This document shows, one piece after another, positions 1 through 8,994 of a stretch of DNA of 64,000 nucleotides. The position numbers and the translations under genes were made by a program. A model generated the notes under the pieces. That model was not told the origin of the DNA. It ran no database searches and worked only from the letters and a program-made list of their open reading frames with translations. The stretch comes from JAENVU01 sp963756815 (GTDB lineage: Bacteria; Actinomycetota; Acidimicrobiia; IMCC26256; JAENVU01). The first letter of the stretch is position 1. Every line of letters begins with the position of its first letter. The stretch lies in the NCBI GenBank assembly GCA_963756815.1, contig CAVWPR010000046.1:1-64000 (forward strand), in the 5' to 3' direction.

Positions 1-44
1 ACGAGCTCCGCGCCGCCGAAGCGACTGACGCTCAGGCGGGTGGG

Positions 45-903
45 TCAGCTCTCGACCGACGTGCGGAAGGCGCGCAGTGCCAGCCACCCGAGAACGGCGG
101 CATAGGCGGCCACGACCGCGAGGCTGAGTCCGGCCATGAGCGTTGCGTCGCTCATGCCCCAGATGTCGTGCAGCCCGCTCGCGTGCGGTCGAGCAGGGCG
201 TAGCGCATCACCGCCAGCGCATGGGTCAGCGGGAGGACCCTCGCGAATCCGGCGAGGGCCCGGGGCAGCGCGGTGATCGGGAACAGCGAACCGGCGAAGA
301 AGAACGGCACGATCGCGAGGGCCGGAACCGCGCCGGTGTACTCCTCCACCGTCGGGATGCGGTTGGCGATCGTCTCGGCGACGCCGTACATCCCGATGGC
401 GAGCAGCACGGCCGCGGCGACGAACCAGACGATCCCGCTCGCCGACGTCTGAGGTCGGCGCCGCGCAGCGCGGCGCGACGAGCAGCGCGACCACCTGCAA
501 CGCAGTGATCGCGACGCCACCGCGAGGTTCGCGAGCACGATCAGCGGACGCCGGATCGGCGCGGCGAGGAGATCGCGGCGGGCGCCGCGTCTCGCGATCG
601 AGGATGACGCCGATCCCGGCGAACATGCAGTTCAACGGGATCAGCAGACCGACGGTGCCGACAGCGGCGAAGCTCATGTAGTCGAGACCCGGGATCTTCG
701 GTCCGATCGAAGCGAGCGCGGGTGCGATCACGAGCGCGAACAGGATCGGCGTGAGCAACGGCACGAGGAGCTCGCGCGGCGTGCGTGCGCTGAGCGCGAG
801 CCGGCGGCGCGTGAGCGTCGTGAACGCGGCCCAGCGTGCCGGTCGCCGTCGCGGTGTTCGCGGCGGACGGGAGCGGGGTGACGGTGACGGTCGAGGCGGA
901 CAT
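45..903 (-). pseudogene. ABC-2 type transporter permease, frameshifted
   Basis: Membrane subunit of a drug/daunorubicin-type ABC exporter; it should form the pore for the ATPase encoded 27 bp upstream. Hydrophobic ABC-2 segments can be read in order but in different frames: a short N-terminus from 903, a segment with an ILFALVIAPAL helix and LDYMSFAAVGTVGLLIP, a central segment with IVWFVAAAVLLAIGMYGV and the family-typical PFFFAGSLFPITALP, and a C-terminal helix near 60-150. At least three single-base frameshifts (near 840, 585 and 180) separate them. All family landmarks are present and collinear, so sequencing indels are more likely than decay, but a real pseudogene cannot be excluded. Family identity is well supported; substrate is unknown. 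Confidence 0.75.
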
Positions 904-930
904 GGTGCTCCTTCGGGTGTGGTCGCGGTC

Positions 931-1888
931 TCAGGCGGCCAGGATGTCGCCGGTGAGGCGGAGGTAGACGTCGTCGAGCGTCGGCGGTCGCGTGCTCGTC
1001 GCGGTGGTGGCGAAACCGGTCGCGCGAACGGACGCCAGCACCGCGTCGGCGGATCGACCCCGCACCGGGATCGTCACCGTCGCGCCGACGGCGAACGAAT
1101 CGTCGCCGGCGACGCCGTCGCGGCGGAGGCGGGCGAGCGCGCCGGCCGGGTCGCGGTCGACCCGCACCTCCAACATCTGATCGCCGAGCGCGGCGAGCAG
1201 GTCGGCCGGTCGGTCGAGCGCGACGATGCGCCCGGCGTGCATGATGCCGACGCGATCGCACAGACGCTCTGCCTCGTCGAGGTAGTGCGTGGTGAGCAAC
1301 ACGGTCGCACCGAAGCGAGCGCGCAGGCCGCCGATGACGTCGATGAGCTCGTAGCGGATGCGCGGGTCGAGCCCGACCGTCGGTTCGTCGAGGAAGAGCA
1401 CGCGTGGTTCGCGAGACCAGGGCGCGAGCGATCTCGAGCCGTCGCCGCTGGCCGCCGCTGTAGGTGGCCACCGGACGGTCGAGCAGGTCGGCCAGGTCGA
1501 AGTCGTCGGCGAGCTCCTCGATGCGCCGGTCGACGTCTCCGGGGGTGACGCCCCAGAGCCGCGCGTGGATCTCGAGGTTGCGACGGCCGGTGAGGGCCCG
1601 GTCGACCACCGGGTCCTGGAACACGACCGCGCTGTCGGCGCGGGCCGCGATCGTGTCGGACGCGACGTCGTGTCCGTTCACGTGCGCGGAGCCCGAGGTC
1701 GGCCGGACCGTCGTGGTCAACATGCCGACGGTCGTCGACTTGCCCGCGCCGTTCGGGCCGAGCAGTCCGAAGACCTCACCGGTGGCGACGTCGAAGTCGA
1801 TGCCGCGCACGGCTTCGACGCCGCCCGCCCAGGTCTTGGTGAGAGCGCGCACGCTGATTGCCGGATGGTTGCTGTCGTCGGTGTCCAT
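931..1888 (-). pseudogene. Daunorubicin-resistance-type ABC transporter ATP-binding protein, one frameshift
   Basis: ATPase subunit of an ABC-2 exporter (DrrA-like), acting at the membrane with the downstream permease. Walker A (GPNGAGKST) lies near residues 45-53, the signature reads YSGGQRRRLE, and Walker B (LFLDEPTVGLDP) with the switch histidine (TTHYLDEAE) follows after a frameshift. Adding one base near 1407 restores a continuous protein of about 318 residues, the usual length. The C-terminal DrrA-type domain ends with DDVYLRLTG. It starts with ATG at 1888 and is divergent from the sigma factor at 2003, so the two may share control through the inverted repeat between them. Exported substrate cannot be inferred. 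Confidence 0.85.
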
Positions 1889-1915
1889 GCCGGTGACGAC
1901 GGCGTGGGCGACGGA

Positions 1916-1944
1916 AACGTGACACGCCGTTCCGATGTCACGTT
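1916..1944. promoter_or_regulatory. Perfect inverted repeat, candidate operator
   Basis: AACGTGACA (1916-1924) and TGTCACGTT (1936-1944) are perfect 9-bp arms separated by 11 bp, giving centres about two helical turns apart. The site lies between the divergent ABC exporter (start 1888) and the SigJ-like gene (start 2003), where a dimeric repressor such as a TetR-family protein would be expected. No such regulator gene is in this window, so the binding protein is unknown. Confidence 0.5.
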
Positions 1945-2002
1945 CCGGCCCGCTGTCTCGTCGAGATGGAGAGCACTACCGTCGGTCGAGGAGCCGAGTG
2001 CC

Positions 2003-2918
2003 ATGGATCACGAACCTGTCGCCCCGCCGTCTCCCGCGAGCCTCGACCCACGCTTCGAGGAGGTGTGGCGCACGGACCACGGCCGGATGGTCGGTCTCGC
2101 CCGGCGCACGCTCGGTGACGCCGCCGAAGCGGAGGACGTCGTGCAGGAGGCATTCGGACGGCTCGCGCGCGTCGACCTCGACGAGCTGGAAGACGTCAGC
2201 GGCTGGCTCGCGGTGGTGGTGCGGCGGCTCTGCCTCGATCGGATCCGCTCCGCGCACTTCCGACACGAGTCGGTGACCCTCGGCGTCGTTGCCGGACGGC
2301 GTCATCTCGCTCCCGCCGGAGCTGGCGGCCGACCCCGCCGATCGCATCACGCTCGACGACCAGGTGCAGCTCGCGCTCGCGGTCGTGCTCGACCGGCTCT
2401 CGCCCGCGGAACGCACCGCGTTCGTCCTGCACGACATCTTCGGGTTTCCGTACGCAGCCGTCGGCGAGGTCGTCGGACGCTCGACGGCCGCGTGCCGTCA
2501 GCTCGCGAGCCGCGCGCGACGTGGGATCCGGGAGGGTTCGGACGGGAGACGCGACGAGATCCGTCGCGCCGACATCGAGAACGAGCAGCACCGCGCCGTG
2601 TCGGAACGATTCATCGAGGCGTGCGCGGGTGGTGACATCAGCGCGCTCATGGAGGTCCTCGATCCGGACGTCGTCGGGGAGGCGACGATCTTCGGCTTCG
2701 GGCCGCTGCTGACGTCGGCCGGACGGCCGGTCATCGCGCAACGGCTCCTCGGCCTGTTCGGCCCCGGCACCGACAGCGTGCTCATCCCGATGACCGTGGA
2801 GCAGCAGCCCGGCGTCATCGCGTTCGTGCACCGGCGCGTGGCCGCGGTGGTGCGATTCGAAGCCGACGACGGTCTGATCCGCGACATCCGCGCGCTCGTC
2901 CTGCCACCCGGCCTGTAG
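2003..2918 (+). pseudogene. RNA polymerase sigma factor, SigJ-like, with C-terminal SnoaL domain; one frameshift
   Basis: Group 4 sigma factor of the SigJ type. Region 2 is seen from about residue 15 (FEEVWRTDHGRMVGLA, then AEAEDVVQEAFGRL and a VVRRLCLDRIRSA helix). Region 4 follows as LSPAERTAFVLHDIFGFPYAAVGEVVG with the helix-turn-helix ending STAACRQLASRAR. The last 120 residues form a SnoaL/NTF2-like domain, which in SigJ-type factors is thought to control activity. Region 2 and region 4 are in different frames; one indel near 2285 (a GC-rich stretch) joins them into about 304 residues, a normal length. ATG at 2003 is the first in-frame start after the divergent promoter region. No anti-sigma factor is adjacent, as is typical for this group. 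Confidence 0.85.
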
Positions 2919-2976
2919 CGGACGCCGCGTCGCGGTGCCGGGCCTCGGTGTGGCGTCGGCGGTCGGCGAGACTGAG

Positions 2977-3000
2977 CGCACGCGTCCGCGGACGCATGCG
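2977..3000. terminator. Palindromic hairpin between convergent genes
   Basis: Near-perfect palindrome centred on GCGTCCGCGGACGC (2982-2995), extended to about 11 paired bases per arm with one mismatch. It lies between the SigJ-like gene ending at 2918 and the convergent gene ending at 3016, so it could terminate both. There is no T-tract, as is common in high-GC actinobacteria. The same core recurs at 4176 and 4537. Confidence 0.55.
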
Positions 3001-3015
3001 TCGACGCGGCGGGGG

Positions 3016-3465
3016 TCAGCCGTCGAGCTCGGCCAGGACCTCGCCGATGATCTTGGTCGCCTGGTGTGCGGGAAGCGGGTCGCCGCCCTCGGCCTCGGCG
3101 ACCTCGGATGCGAACGCGTCGACCGACGGCACGCCGCCGACGAGGACGTGGCGCAGCGCCTCGCCCGCCGCCTGTGCGTCGTCGAGCGACTCCACGGCCG
3201 GTGCCACCGCGTGATCGTCGGACGCGGCCACCTCGTGCACGAGGTGCATGGCCTCCTCGCGACCCGATGCGGTCGACACGACCGGCTCGCGATCGGGGTG
3301 CTGCTGGAGGTCCCACTCCGCGAGCGCCTCGTCGTAGCCGCCCTCGCCGGGATGGAGCACCCGCGTGGTGGGGGATGTGTCCGTTGCTTGCGTGTCGTCG
3401 GCGTCGTGGGGGCGGGCCTCGACGGGCACGACGAGACTGCCGTCGTCGTTGCGAACGATCTCCAT
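3016..3465 (-). CDS. Hypothetical protein, acidic, about 149 residues
   Basis: I do not recognise this family. The start at 3465 is chosen because AGGAGTG lies about 8 bp upstream. The protein is acidic, starts MEIVRNDDGSLVVPVEA, has no signal peptide or membrane segment, and ends with a segment EALRHVLVGGVPSVDAFASEV. A truncated copy of this C-terminal segment lies at 4572-4700, and both copies are followed by the same palindrome. It is probably cytoplasmic. It is divergent from the secreted protein gene at 3690. Confidence 0.65.
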   Translation of the reverse strand: MEIVRNDDGSLVVPVEARPHDADDTQATDTSPTTRVLHPGEGGYDEALAEWDLQQHPDREPVVSTASGREEAMHLVHEVAASDDHAVAPAVESLDDAQAAGEALRHVLVGGVPSVDAFASEVAEAEGGDPLPAHQATKIIGEVLAELDG

Positions 3466-3689
3466 GCGCTTCACTCCTGGGTGGACGGGTCCACGCGACA
3501 CATAGGTGCACGCCGGGACGACGGAGGGATACCCCGCTCGGAGCGGACGTCACCCTCCGTCCGATCCGCCCCGGAGGGGCGGGCCGACCCGCCCCTCGAG
3601 CTCGTCAGGCCGTTGTCCGCGACCAGTGGCGGTCCTACGCTGCCGAAGGCAGTTCGGCAGGTATGGCAGGTTCGGCAGGGAGGTCCACC

Positions 3690-4169
3690 ATGCAGACGGC
3701 GCCACGACGCGCCCTGGCGCGCTCGGTCGGTGTGCTGACGATCGCGGTGGTCTCGACCATCGGACTCGCGATCGGACCCACCGGGGTCGCCGGCGCGGGA
3801 CAGGCCTTCCCGCACCTGCACCGCGTCCGTGCCTCCACGAAGGAGGTGCGCGCCGGCGGGACCTTCACGATCGTGGCCCACGCCCGGTACCGGGTCGTCG
3901 AGGACTACGAGGTGATCTTCACCTTCGACCTGACGAAGGTCGACCTCCCCGACGAGACCTGCGACGACGGGAACGGGCCGCAGAACGCCGACAATCCGTC
4001 GTGCGAGTACGACAACGGGTTCCTGTCCAAGACGACCACGATCGGATACTTCCGTGTCGCACCCGACGCGACGGGAACCATCTCGGTCACGACGTGCGCA
4101 CAGATCCTGCAGACCGGAGCGCACTCCGACTGCAAGGTGCGGAGGATCCGCATCACCGAGAGCTCGTGA
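3690..4169 (+). CDS. Putative secreted protein, 159 residues
   Basis: Unrecognised small exported protein. A basic N-terminus (MQTAPRRALARS) is followed by a hydrophobic stretch (VGVLTIAVVSTIGLAIG) and a likely signal peptidase site after GVAGAG. The mature part is beta-rich and contains four cysteines (in DETCDDGNG, PSCEY, TTCAQ and SDCKV), which suggests disulphide bonds outside the cell. GGGAGG sits about 7 bp before the ATG. The gene ends just before a palindromic terminator (4172-4193). Confidence 0.65.
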   Translation: MQTAPRRALARSVGVLTIAVVSTIGLAIGPTGVAGAGQAFPHLHRVRASTKEVRAGGTFTIVAHARYRVVEDYEVIFTFDLTKVDLPDETCDDGNGPQNADNPSCEYDNGFLSKTTTIGYFRVAPDATGTISVTTCAQILQTGAHSDCKVRRIRITESS

Positions 4170-4171
4170 GC

Positions 4172-4193
4172 CGACGCGTCCGCGGACGCATCG
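4172..4193. terminator. Palindromic terminator after 3690-4169
   Basis: GCGTCCGCGGACGC (4176-4189) with three further paired bases on each side and one mismatch, directly after the TGA stop at 4167-4169. Same core as 2982 and 4537. Confidence 0.55.
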
Positions 4194-4260
4194 TGGTCAC
4201 ACCTGCGTGAGAGGCTCAACCGGTACTTCCCCGCACCGAGCCCGACGATCGGGGAGTACC

Positions 4261-4530
4261 GTGCAGATCGACGAGCGGACCCGGCACGAGATGTATCTCG
4301 GCCTCGAGGAGAAGTTGGGCACGGACGTGGCCGACGCACTCATGGCGCACCTGCCCCCGATCGGTTGGGCCGACGTGGCGACCAAGCGCGATCTCGACGA
4401 GCTCGAACGTCACGTGGCGCTGCTGGTCGACGCTCGCATCCACTCCGAGGTCAATCGGCTCCTGTTGGTGCTGATGCCGACGATCGTCTCGAGCCTCGGT
4501 CTGGCGTTGGCGGTCGGCACACTCACGTGA
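4261..4530 (+). CDS. Small coiled-coil protein with C-terminal membrane anchor
   Basis: 89-residue protein starting with GTG at 4261 behind GGGGAG. It begins VQIDERTRHEMYLGLEEKLG and contains the WADVATKRDLDELE motif seen in a common family of small actinobacterial proteins of unknown role (my recognition of this family is from general familiarity, not a search). A charged helical middle is followed by a hydrophobic C-terminus (LLLVLMPTIVSSLGLALAVG) that should anchor it in the membrane. The stop is immediately followed by a perfect 26-bp palindrome. Confidence 0.65.
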   Translation: MQIDERTRHEMYLGLEEKLGTDVADALMAHLPPIGWADVATKRDLDELERHVALLVDARIHSEVNRLLLVLMPTIVSSLGLALAVGTLT

Positions 4531-4556
4531 GTGCACGCGTCCGCGGACGCGTGCAC
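4531..4556. terminator. Perfect 26-bp palindrome, terminator
   Basis: A perfect 26-bp palindrome, 13 bases per arm, begins at the base after the TGA stop (4528-4530). Its core is GCGTCCGCGGACGC at 4537-4550. It lies between a plus-strand gene end and the minus-strand gene remnant at 4572-4700, matching the arrangement at 2977-3016. Confidence 0.6.
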
Positions 4557-4571
4557 TGACGCGGGCGGCGA

Positions 4572-4700
4572 TCAGCCCTCGAGCTCGGCGACCTCGGGCG
4601 CGATGCTCGTCGACCGACGGCACCCCGCCGACGAGCACGCGGCGGAGCGCCTCGGCCGCCGCCCTGCGGGTCGTCGACGGGCACGACGAGACGGACGCGG
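4572..4700 (-). pseudogene. Remnant copy of the 3016-3465 gene
   Basis: The minus strand reads EALRRVLVGGVPSVD, nearly the same as EALRHVLVGGVPSVDAF of the gene at 3016-3465, and the 3'-end DNA and stop context (TCAGCC then CTCGAGCTCGG) are also alike. The internal part is missing and the frame is broken, and no start codon or upstream half is present. It is the C-terminal fragment of a duplicated gene, flanked like its parent by the GCGTCCGCGGACGC palindrome. Confidence 0.55.
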
Positions 4701-4736
4701 CACTGCCACGGCCGGGCTCGACACGCTGGAGACCGG

Positions 4737-6584
4737 TCAGTCGTTGTCGGCGACCCAGACGCGGGCGCTGGTGTCCGGAAGCTTCGCGTTGCGTGCGTCG
4801 GAGAAGATCAGGTCGAAGTGCTCCAGCCGCTCCGGCCGGTGGTCGTCGACGAGCGGGACGTAGACCCACGCGCCGTAATACGGATCCATCGTCACCGTTC
4901 CCACGGTGTACCGGTAGTCGGCACCGGGCCGCGCGGTGCCACGCCGGGTGCGGTAGTGAACCGTGACCGGGAAGGCGGTCTGGCCGGTCAGGTGCACGTG
5001 GACGCGCGCGAGGCCGGAAGGGTCGTTCTCCGCGACGAGCGCGTCGTCGATCACGATGGTGGGCGGCGGGTCGTCGTCGATGATCACGACCGGAATGCTC
5101 GGCGTAGCCACCGCGAACTGCGCGCCGGTCATGGTGGCCGGGAAGAAGTGCGCGACCTCGGTGGGCTCGTCGACCGCGTCGGCCCGGACGGCGAGGGGAA
5201 TCGTCAGCTCGGTCGCGCCGGTCGGCATCGTGTACTCGCTGAAGTTGACCACGGTGTCGCTGTAGTCGGTGGAGTTCAGCCGGAAGCGAACGGGGTGGTC
5301 GGCCGGCCGGTCCAGGTGCGCGTGCGCGAGGACGGGTGTCGGCGCGCTGCCGGTGCCCTCGAGGACGAAGGCGCCGGTGAAGCTGATGACGGGGTCATCG
5401 GAGTGCAGCGCGAACGACAGCGGAACCGGCGCCGGCGGGTCTTGCGGGTCCTCGCGCCCGACGATGCCGCACGTGCCGACGGTCGCGCAGTCGACGACCG
5501 CTCCGGCGAGTGGGTCGTCGTTCATCAGGTAGCGCTGCAGCGTGAGGGTCGTGTCGAACGTGCCGTCGGCGCGCGACCGGACCGTCACGTCCAGTCTGTC
5601 GTACCCCGAGGAGCTGCACGCCGGTCCGTCCGAGGTCGGGATCACGCGACACTCGGTGAGCGGGACGTCGCGGTCCGGCCGGAAGGAAGCGCCGTGGACG
5701 TGAACCGTGGGGCCGACGCCGAGGCCGGTGGTGTGATCGACGGTGATCGTCGGCGGAGGCGGCGCCGGTGCGGTGGGATCGAACACGATCGGGAGCGTCA
5801 ACGTGTTCGGCGGCTGGAGCGACTGGTTGTCCCAGAGCCGGATCGAGCACGTCGTCGCCAGGTCGGCGCAGTTCCAGAAGTGCGCCTCGCGACTGAGCTC
5901 GACGGTGAGGGTCACGTTGCCCGCGCCATCGGCGGTGGCGTGGTCGGGCACGTCGTACATGCGACAGACTCCGCGCGGACCGTCGACGGTCCGCTGCGCC
6001 GCGCAGTGAGAGACGTACACGGTGCCGCCGGGCGCGAACCCGTGACCGTGCACGGTGGTGACGACGACGGGCGGGAGCGGCTGCGGCGCGTCGAGCATCG
6101 CGCTCGGTGTGGCGGGCACCGCTTCGGAGAACCCGAGGTTCCGTGAGGCGATCGTGGCGAATCCCTCGTCGGAGTCGTCGTGGTGGGTGAGCTCGATCGA
6201 GCACGTGGTGTCGTAGGCACAGTCGATCGGCTCGTTGCGGTCGGCCGCCTCGGAGTCGCGGAGGTACCGGCGCGTCGAGACGGACGCGCTCACCCGACCG
6301 TCGGCGCCGACGGTGACCGGACCGGCGAGGATCGTGTGGCAGGAGCCCCGGCAGTCCTCCCGGAACGAGACCGCGTCACCCGGGGTCAGCCCGCTCCCGG
6401 ACACCGTCACGGCCTGCAGGTTCGTGAGCCCGGTGGCCGGCGTGACCGTGACGTTCGGCGACGGTGCCGCCGGGGCGGCGCCGGCCGGGAGGTCGGCGCC
6501 AATGCCGGCGAGCGCCAGTGCGGCGATCGCGAGTGCGGCGATCGGGCCCAGGGCGCCGGCCCGTCGATTCCTTGCCGCGCGCAT
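4737..6584 (-). CDS. Secreted multidomain protein with Ig-like repeats and C-terminal Calx-beta domain
   Basis: Intact 615-residue exported protein. The ATG at 6584 has GGGAGG 5 bp upstream; a GTG at 6596 is less likely. The signal peptide (basic start, then ALAIAALALAGIGADLPAGAA) ends near residue 40. Three similar IPT/neocarzinostatin-like modules follow (about 45-160, 165-280 and 285-400), each with a paired cysteine pattern such as DCRGSC, WNCADLATTC and DCATVGTC. The last 200 residues resemble Calx-beta domains (VAENDPSGLARVHVHLTG and TRRGTARPGADY), which usually bind calcium in surface or adhesion proteins. It may be a cell-surface adhesion or matrix protein; no catalytic motif is visible. 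Confidence 0.75.
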   Translation of the reverse strand: MRAARNRRAGALGPIAALAIAALALAGIGADLPAGAAPAAPSPNVTVTPATGLTNLQAVTVSGSGLTPGDAVSFREDCRGSCHTILAGPVTVGADGRVSASVSTRRYLRDSEAADRNEPIDCAYDTTCSIELTHHDDSDEGFATIASRNLGFSEAVPATPSAMLDAPQPLPPVVVTTVHGHGFAPGGTVYVSHCAAQRTVDGPRGVCRMYDVPDHATADGAGNVTLTVELSREAHFWNCADLATTCSIRLWDNQSLQPPNTLTLPIVFDPTAPAPPPPTITVDHTTGLGVGPTVHVHGASFRPDRDVPLTECRVIPTSDGPACSSSGYDRLDVTVRSRADGTFDTTLTLQRYLMNDDPLAGAVVDCATVGTCGIVGREDPQDPPAPVPLSFALHSDDPVISFTGAFVLEGTGSAPTPVLAHAHLDRPADHPVRFRLNSTDYSDTVVNFSEYTMPTGATELTIPLAVRADAVDEPTEVAHFFPATMTGAQFAVATPSIPVVIIDDDPPPTIVIDDALVAENDPSGLARVHVHLTGQTAFPVTVHYRTRRGTARPGADYRYTVGTVTMDPYYGAWVYVPLVDDHRPERLEHFDLIFSDARNAKLPDTSARVWVADND

Positions 6585-6614
6585 ATGCCCTCCCACCGTC
6601 GGTACCCGCCCCGA

Positions 6615-6688
6615 GCGGAGGTGACCCTACGCGAGAACCGAGATCGACCCCAAGGGCCCCGCGGCGTCGCGACGGCGGTGACCTCCGC
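6615..6688. promoter_or_regulatory. Inverted repeat in the divergent promoter region
   Basis: GCGGAGGTGACC (6615-6626) and GGTGACCTCCGC (6677-6688) are perfect 12-bp inverted arms separated by 50 bp, between the divergent genes starting at 6584 and 6748. They could be two half sites for a looping regulator or the arms of a large hairpin. A separate small palindrome (CTCTGG/CCAGAG, about 6711-6724) lies next to them. Confidence 0.4.
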
Positions 6689-6747
6689 CCCGGCGGTACG
6701 GACTTTGGTCTCTGGTGCCAGAGTCGCCGGGGCCCGACGATCGTCGT

Positions 6748-7591
6748 ATGGCAGGTGTGCCGACCTCGACGAAGCGACCCGGGACCGACGGCTGGTTGGG
6801 GATCGCGATCGCGATCGTGGTGACGCTGGCGCTCGCCGCCGTCGGCGGCGCGCTCCTGCTCCGGCACGGACCCGGCCGGGCCTCGGTCGGCGGCGCGGTC
6901 GACCGGTTCCGTGCGACGGGTGCGACGCCCCACGCGACCGTCGCCATGCAACCCGAGGGCGGGCGTCTACGTCTACGCCGGCACCGGTGACGAGCACCTG
7001 TCGTTCCTCTCGACCGCGCAGTCGCAGGACGGCAGCCTTCCCGGCACGGTGACGTCGGGTGTGGACGGCTGCTGGACCTTCGCGATCGAATACAACTCCT
7101 TCCATCACCAGACCTGGAGCCGCTGCGCGGTCGACGGGAAGCTGGTGGAACCCGGCGGCACGACCGACCAGAAGTTCGACTTCGGCGTGTTCAGCCAGAG
7201 CGAGCACACCGACGTCGTGTGCAACCCGCCCACCGTGCTCTTCGACCCCGCGTTCGCCGACGGTCACACCGGACCCGTCCGCTGCGTCGGCCGCTCGCAG
7301 ACGACGAACGCCGACATGGTCCAGCGGGGGCACGTGACCTTCGTCGGCCGCACGTCGGTGCGGGTGGGCGACTCGAGCGTCCCCGCGCTCCACTACCGGC
7401 AGGACGTCGCGATCACCGGTGGCCAGCACGGCTCCTCGCACGAGTCCATGTGGGTCGCGGCCGACAACGGACTGCCGTTCCGCGACGAGCGCACGATCGA
7501 GGTCGTCTCCCCGGCGCCGTCGCCGATCAACAAGGTCACCTACAACGAGCACGGCGGCTGGCGCCTGACGTCGCTGACGCCGCGGACCTGA
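6748..7591 (+). pseudogene. Membrane-anchored extracytoplasmic protein, one frameshift
   Basis: Unrecognised protein with one N-terminal membrane segment (LGIAIAIVVTLALAAVGGALLL) and a beta-rich outer domain with four cysteines. Removing one G from the GGG run near 6963 restores a 280-residue protein in which VYVYAGTGDEHLSF follows MQPEGG. Start chosen at ATG 6748; a GTG at 6715 is possible and neither has a clear ribosome binding site. It ends 2 bp before the acyltransferase gene, so both are probably co-transcribed. Confidence 0.6.
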
Positions 7592-7593
7592 CG

Positions 7594-8994
7594 ATGCAAC
7601 GGCTCAACGGTCTCGACGCGGGCCTCGTCTACGCGGAGACGACGGCGTGGCACATGCACGCCGGCGCGGTGTTCGTGGTCGAGCGTCCCGAGGGCGATCC
7701 CGAGCGCCTCCTCGTGGACCTGCTGCGGGCGCGGATGGATCTGCTCGGCCCGTTGCACCGACGCCTGGTCGAGCCGCCGCTGCACCTCGGGCCGCCGGTC
7801 TGGATCGACGAGCCGGACGTCGACGTCGCGAGTCACGTGCGACGGATGCCGGTGCCGGCACCCGGCGGATCGCAGCAGCTCGCCGACGTCGTCGGGCGCC
7901 TGTTCTCGACGAAGCTCGACCGGCACCGCCCGCCGTGGGAGTTCTGGGTGCTCGAGGGACTCGAGGGTGGTCGCGTCGCGTTCCTGCTCAAGATCCACCA
8001 CTCCCTCGTCGACGGCGTGCGCGGCGCGCGGCTGTACGAGGTGCTCTTCGACATCGAGCCCGACGCCCCGTTGGCGAGGGCGGGCACCGAGCACGCGTCC
8101 AACGAGTCGTTCCCGTCGCCGGCCGCGCTGGCCGGCAACACGGTTCGGTTCGCGGTCGGCGCGCCCGGACGGGTGCTCCGTCTCGTCGGCGCGCTCGGCG
8201 GCGCGGTGGCCGGTCTCGGTCGCACCCTGGCGTCGGCCGACCGCGTCAACGTGACGTGGCCGTTCCGCGCGCCGCGGACGTCGCTGAACCGCGCCCTCAC
8301 CGCCCGACGGGAGGTCGCGTTCGCCTCGGTGGCGCTGGCCGACGTGCGCGCGGTCAAGGAGGCGTTCGGAGTGACGGTGAACGATGTTGCGCTCGCGATG
8401 TGCGCCGGTGCGCTGCGGTGCTACCTCGATGATCGGGGCGAGCTCCCGTCGCGGTCGCTGGTGGCGCAGATCCCGGTCGGCGTCCATCGCGCCGAGACCG
8501 GCACGGACGGCAACTTCGTCGCGCCGATCGGCGCCACGCTCCACACCGAACTCGCCGACGCGGCGGCGCGCCTGCGCGCGGTCCACGTCTCGGCCCGCAG
8601 CGCCAAGCAGCTGCAGGCCGCGCTCGGGGACGACCTCGTGATCCGCGCGCTCGAGGCAGTGCCGCCGTTGCTGCTCACCGGGGTCATCGGCCTCTACCAG
8701 GCCCTCGGGCTGGCCGAGCACCATCCACCGATCTTCAACCTGATCCTGTCGAACGTGCCCGGACCTCCGATCCCGCTGTACTTCGCCGGCGCGCAGCTCA
8801 CGGACTCGTACCTGCTCGGCCCGCTGCTGATGGGCTGCGGCCTGAACATCACGCTCGCGAGCTACCGCGATCGCGTCGACTTCGGCGTGGTCACGTGCCC
8901 GGACGTCGTCGACGACCCGGGTGCCATCGCTGCTGCGCTCCCGGCCGCGCTCGCCGAGCTCTGCGCCGCGGCGCGGGACCGTCGTCAGACGTAG
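7594..8994 (+). CDS. WS/DGAT/MGAT family O-acyltransferase
   Basis: Wax ester synthase/diacylglycerol acyltransferase that esterifies acyl-CoA to long-chain alcohols or diacylglycerol, forming storage lipid at the membrane. The 466-residue protein is intact. It starts MQRLNGLDAG, the usual N-terminus of this family, and carries the catalytic HHSLVDG (HHxxxDG) near residues 132-138. A PPWEFW motif precedes it, and the C-terminal half has the DUF1298 segment with LILSNVPGPP. ATG 7594 nearly abuts the previous stop. It overlaps the convergent flippase-kinase gene by 10 bp at its 3' end. Confidence 0.9.
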   Translation: MQRLNGLDAGLVYAETTAWHMHAGAVFVVERPEGDPERLLVDLLRARMDLLGPLHRRLVEPPLHLGPPVWIDEPDVDVASHVRRMPVPAPGGSQQLADVVGRLFSTKLDRHRPPWEFWVLEGLEGGRVAFLLKIHHSLVDGVRGARLYEVLFDIEPDAPLARAGTEHASNESFPSPAALAGNTVRFAVGAPGRVLRLVGALGGAVAGLGRTLASADRVNVTWPFRAPRTSLNRALTARREVAFASVALADVRAVKEAFGVTVNDVALAMCAGALRCYLDDRGELPSRSLVAQIPVGVHRAETGTDGNFVAPIGATLHTELADAAARLRAVHVSARSAKQLQAALGDDLVIRALEAVPPLLLTGVIGLYQALGLAEHHPPIFNLILSNVPGPPIPLYFAGAQLTDSYLLGPLLMGCGLNITLASYRDRVDFGVVTCPDVVDDPGAIAAALPAALAELCAAARDRRQT

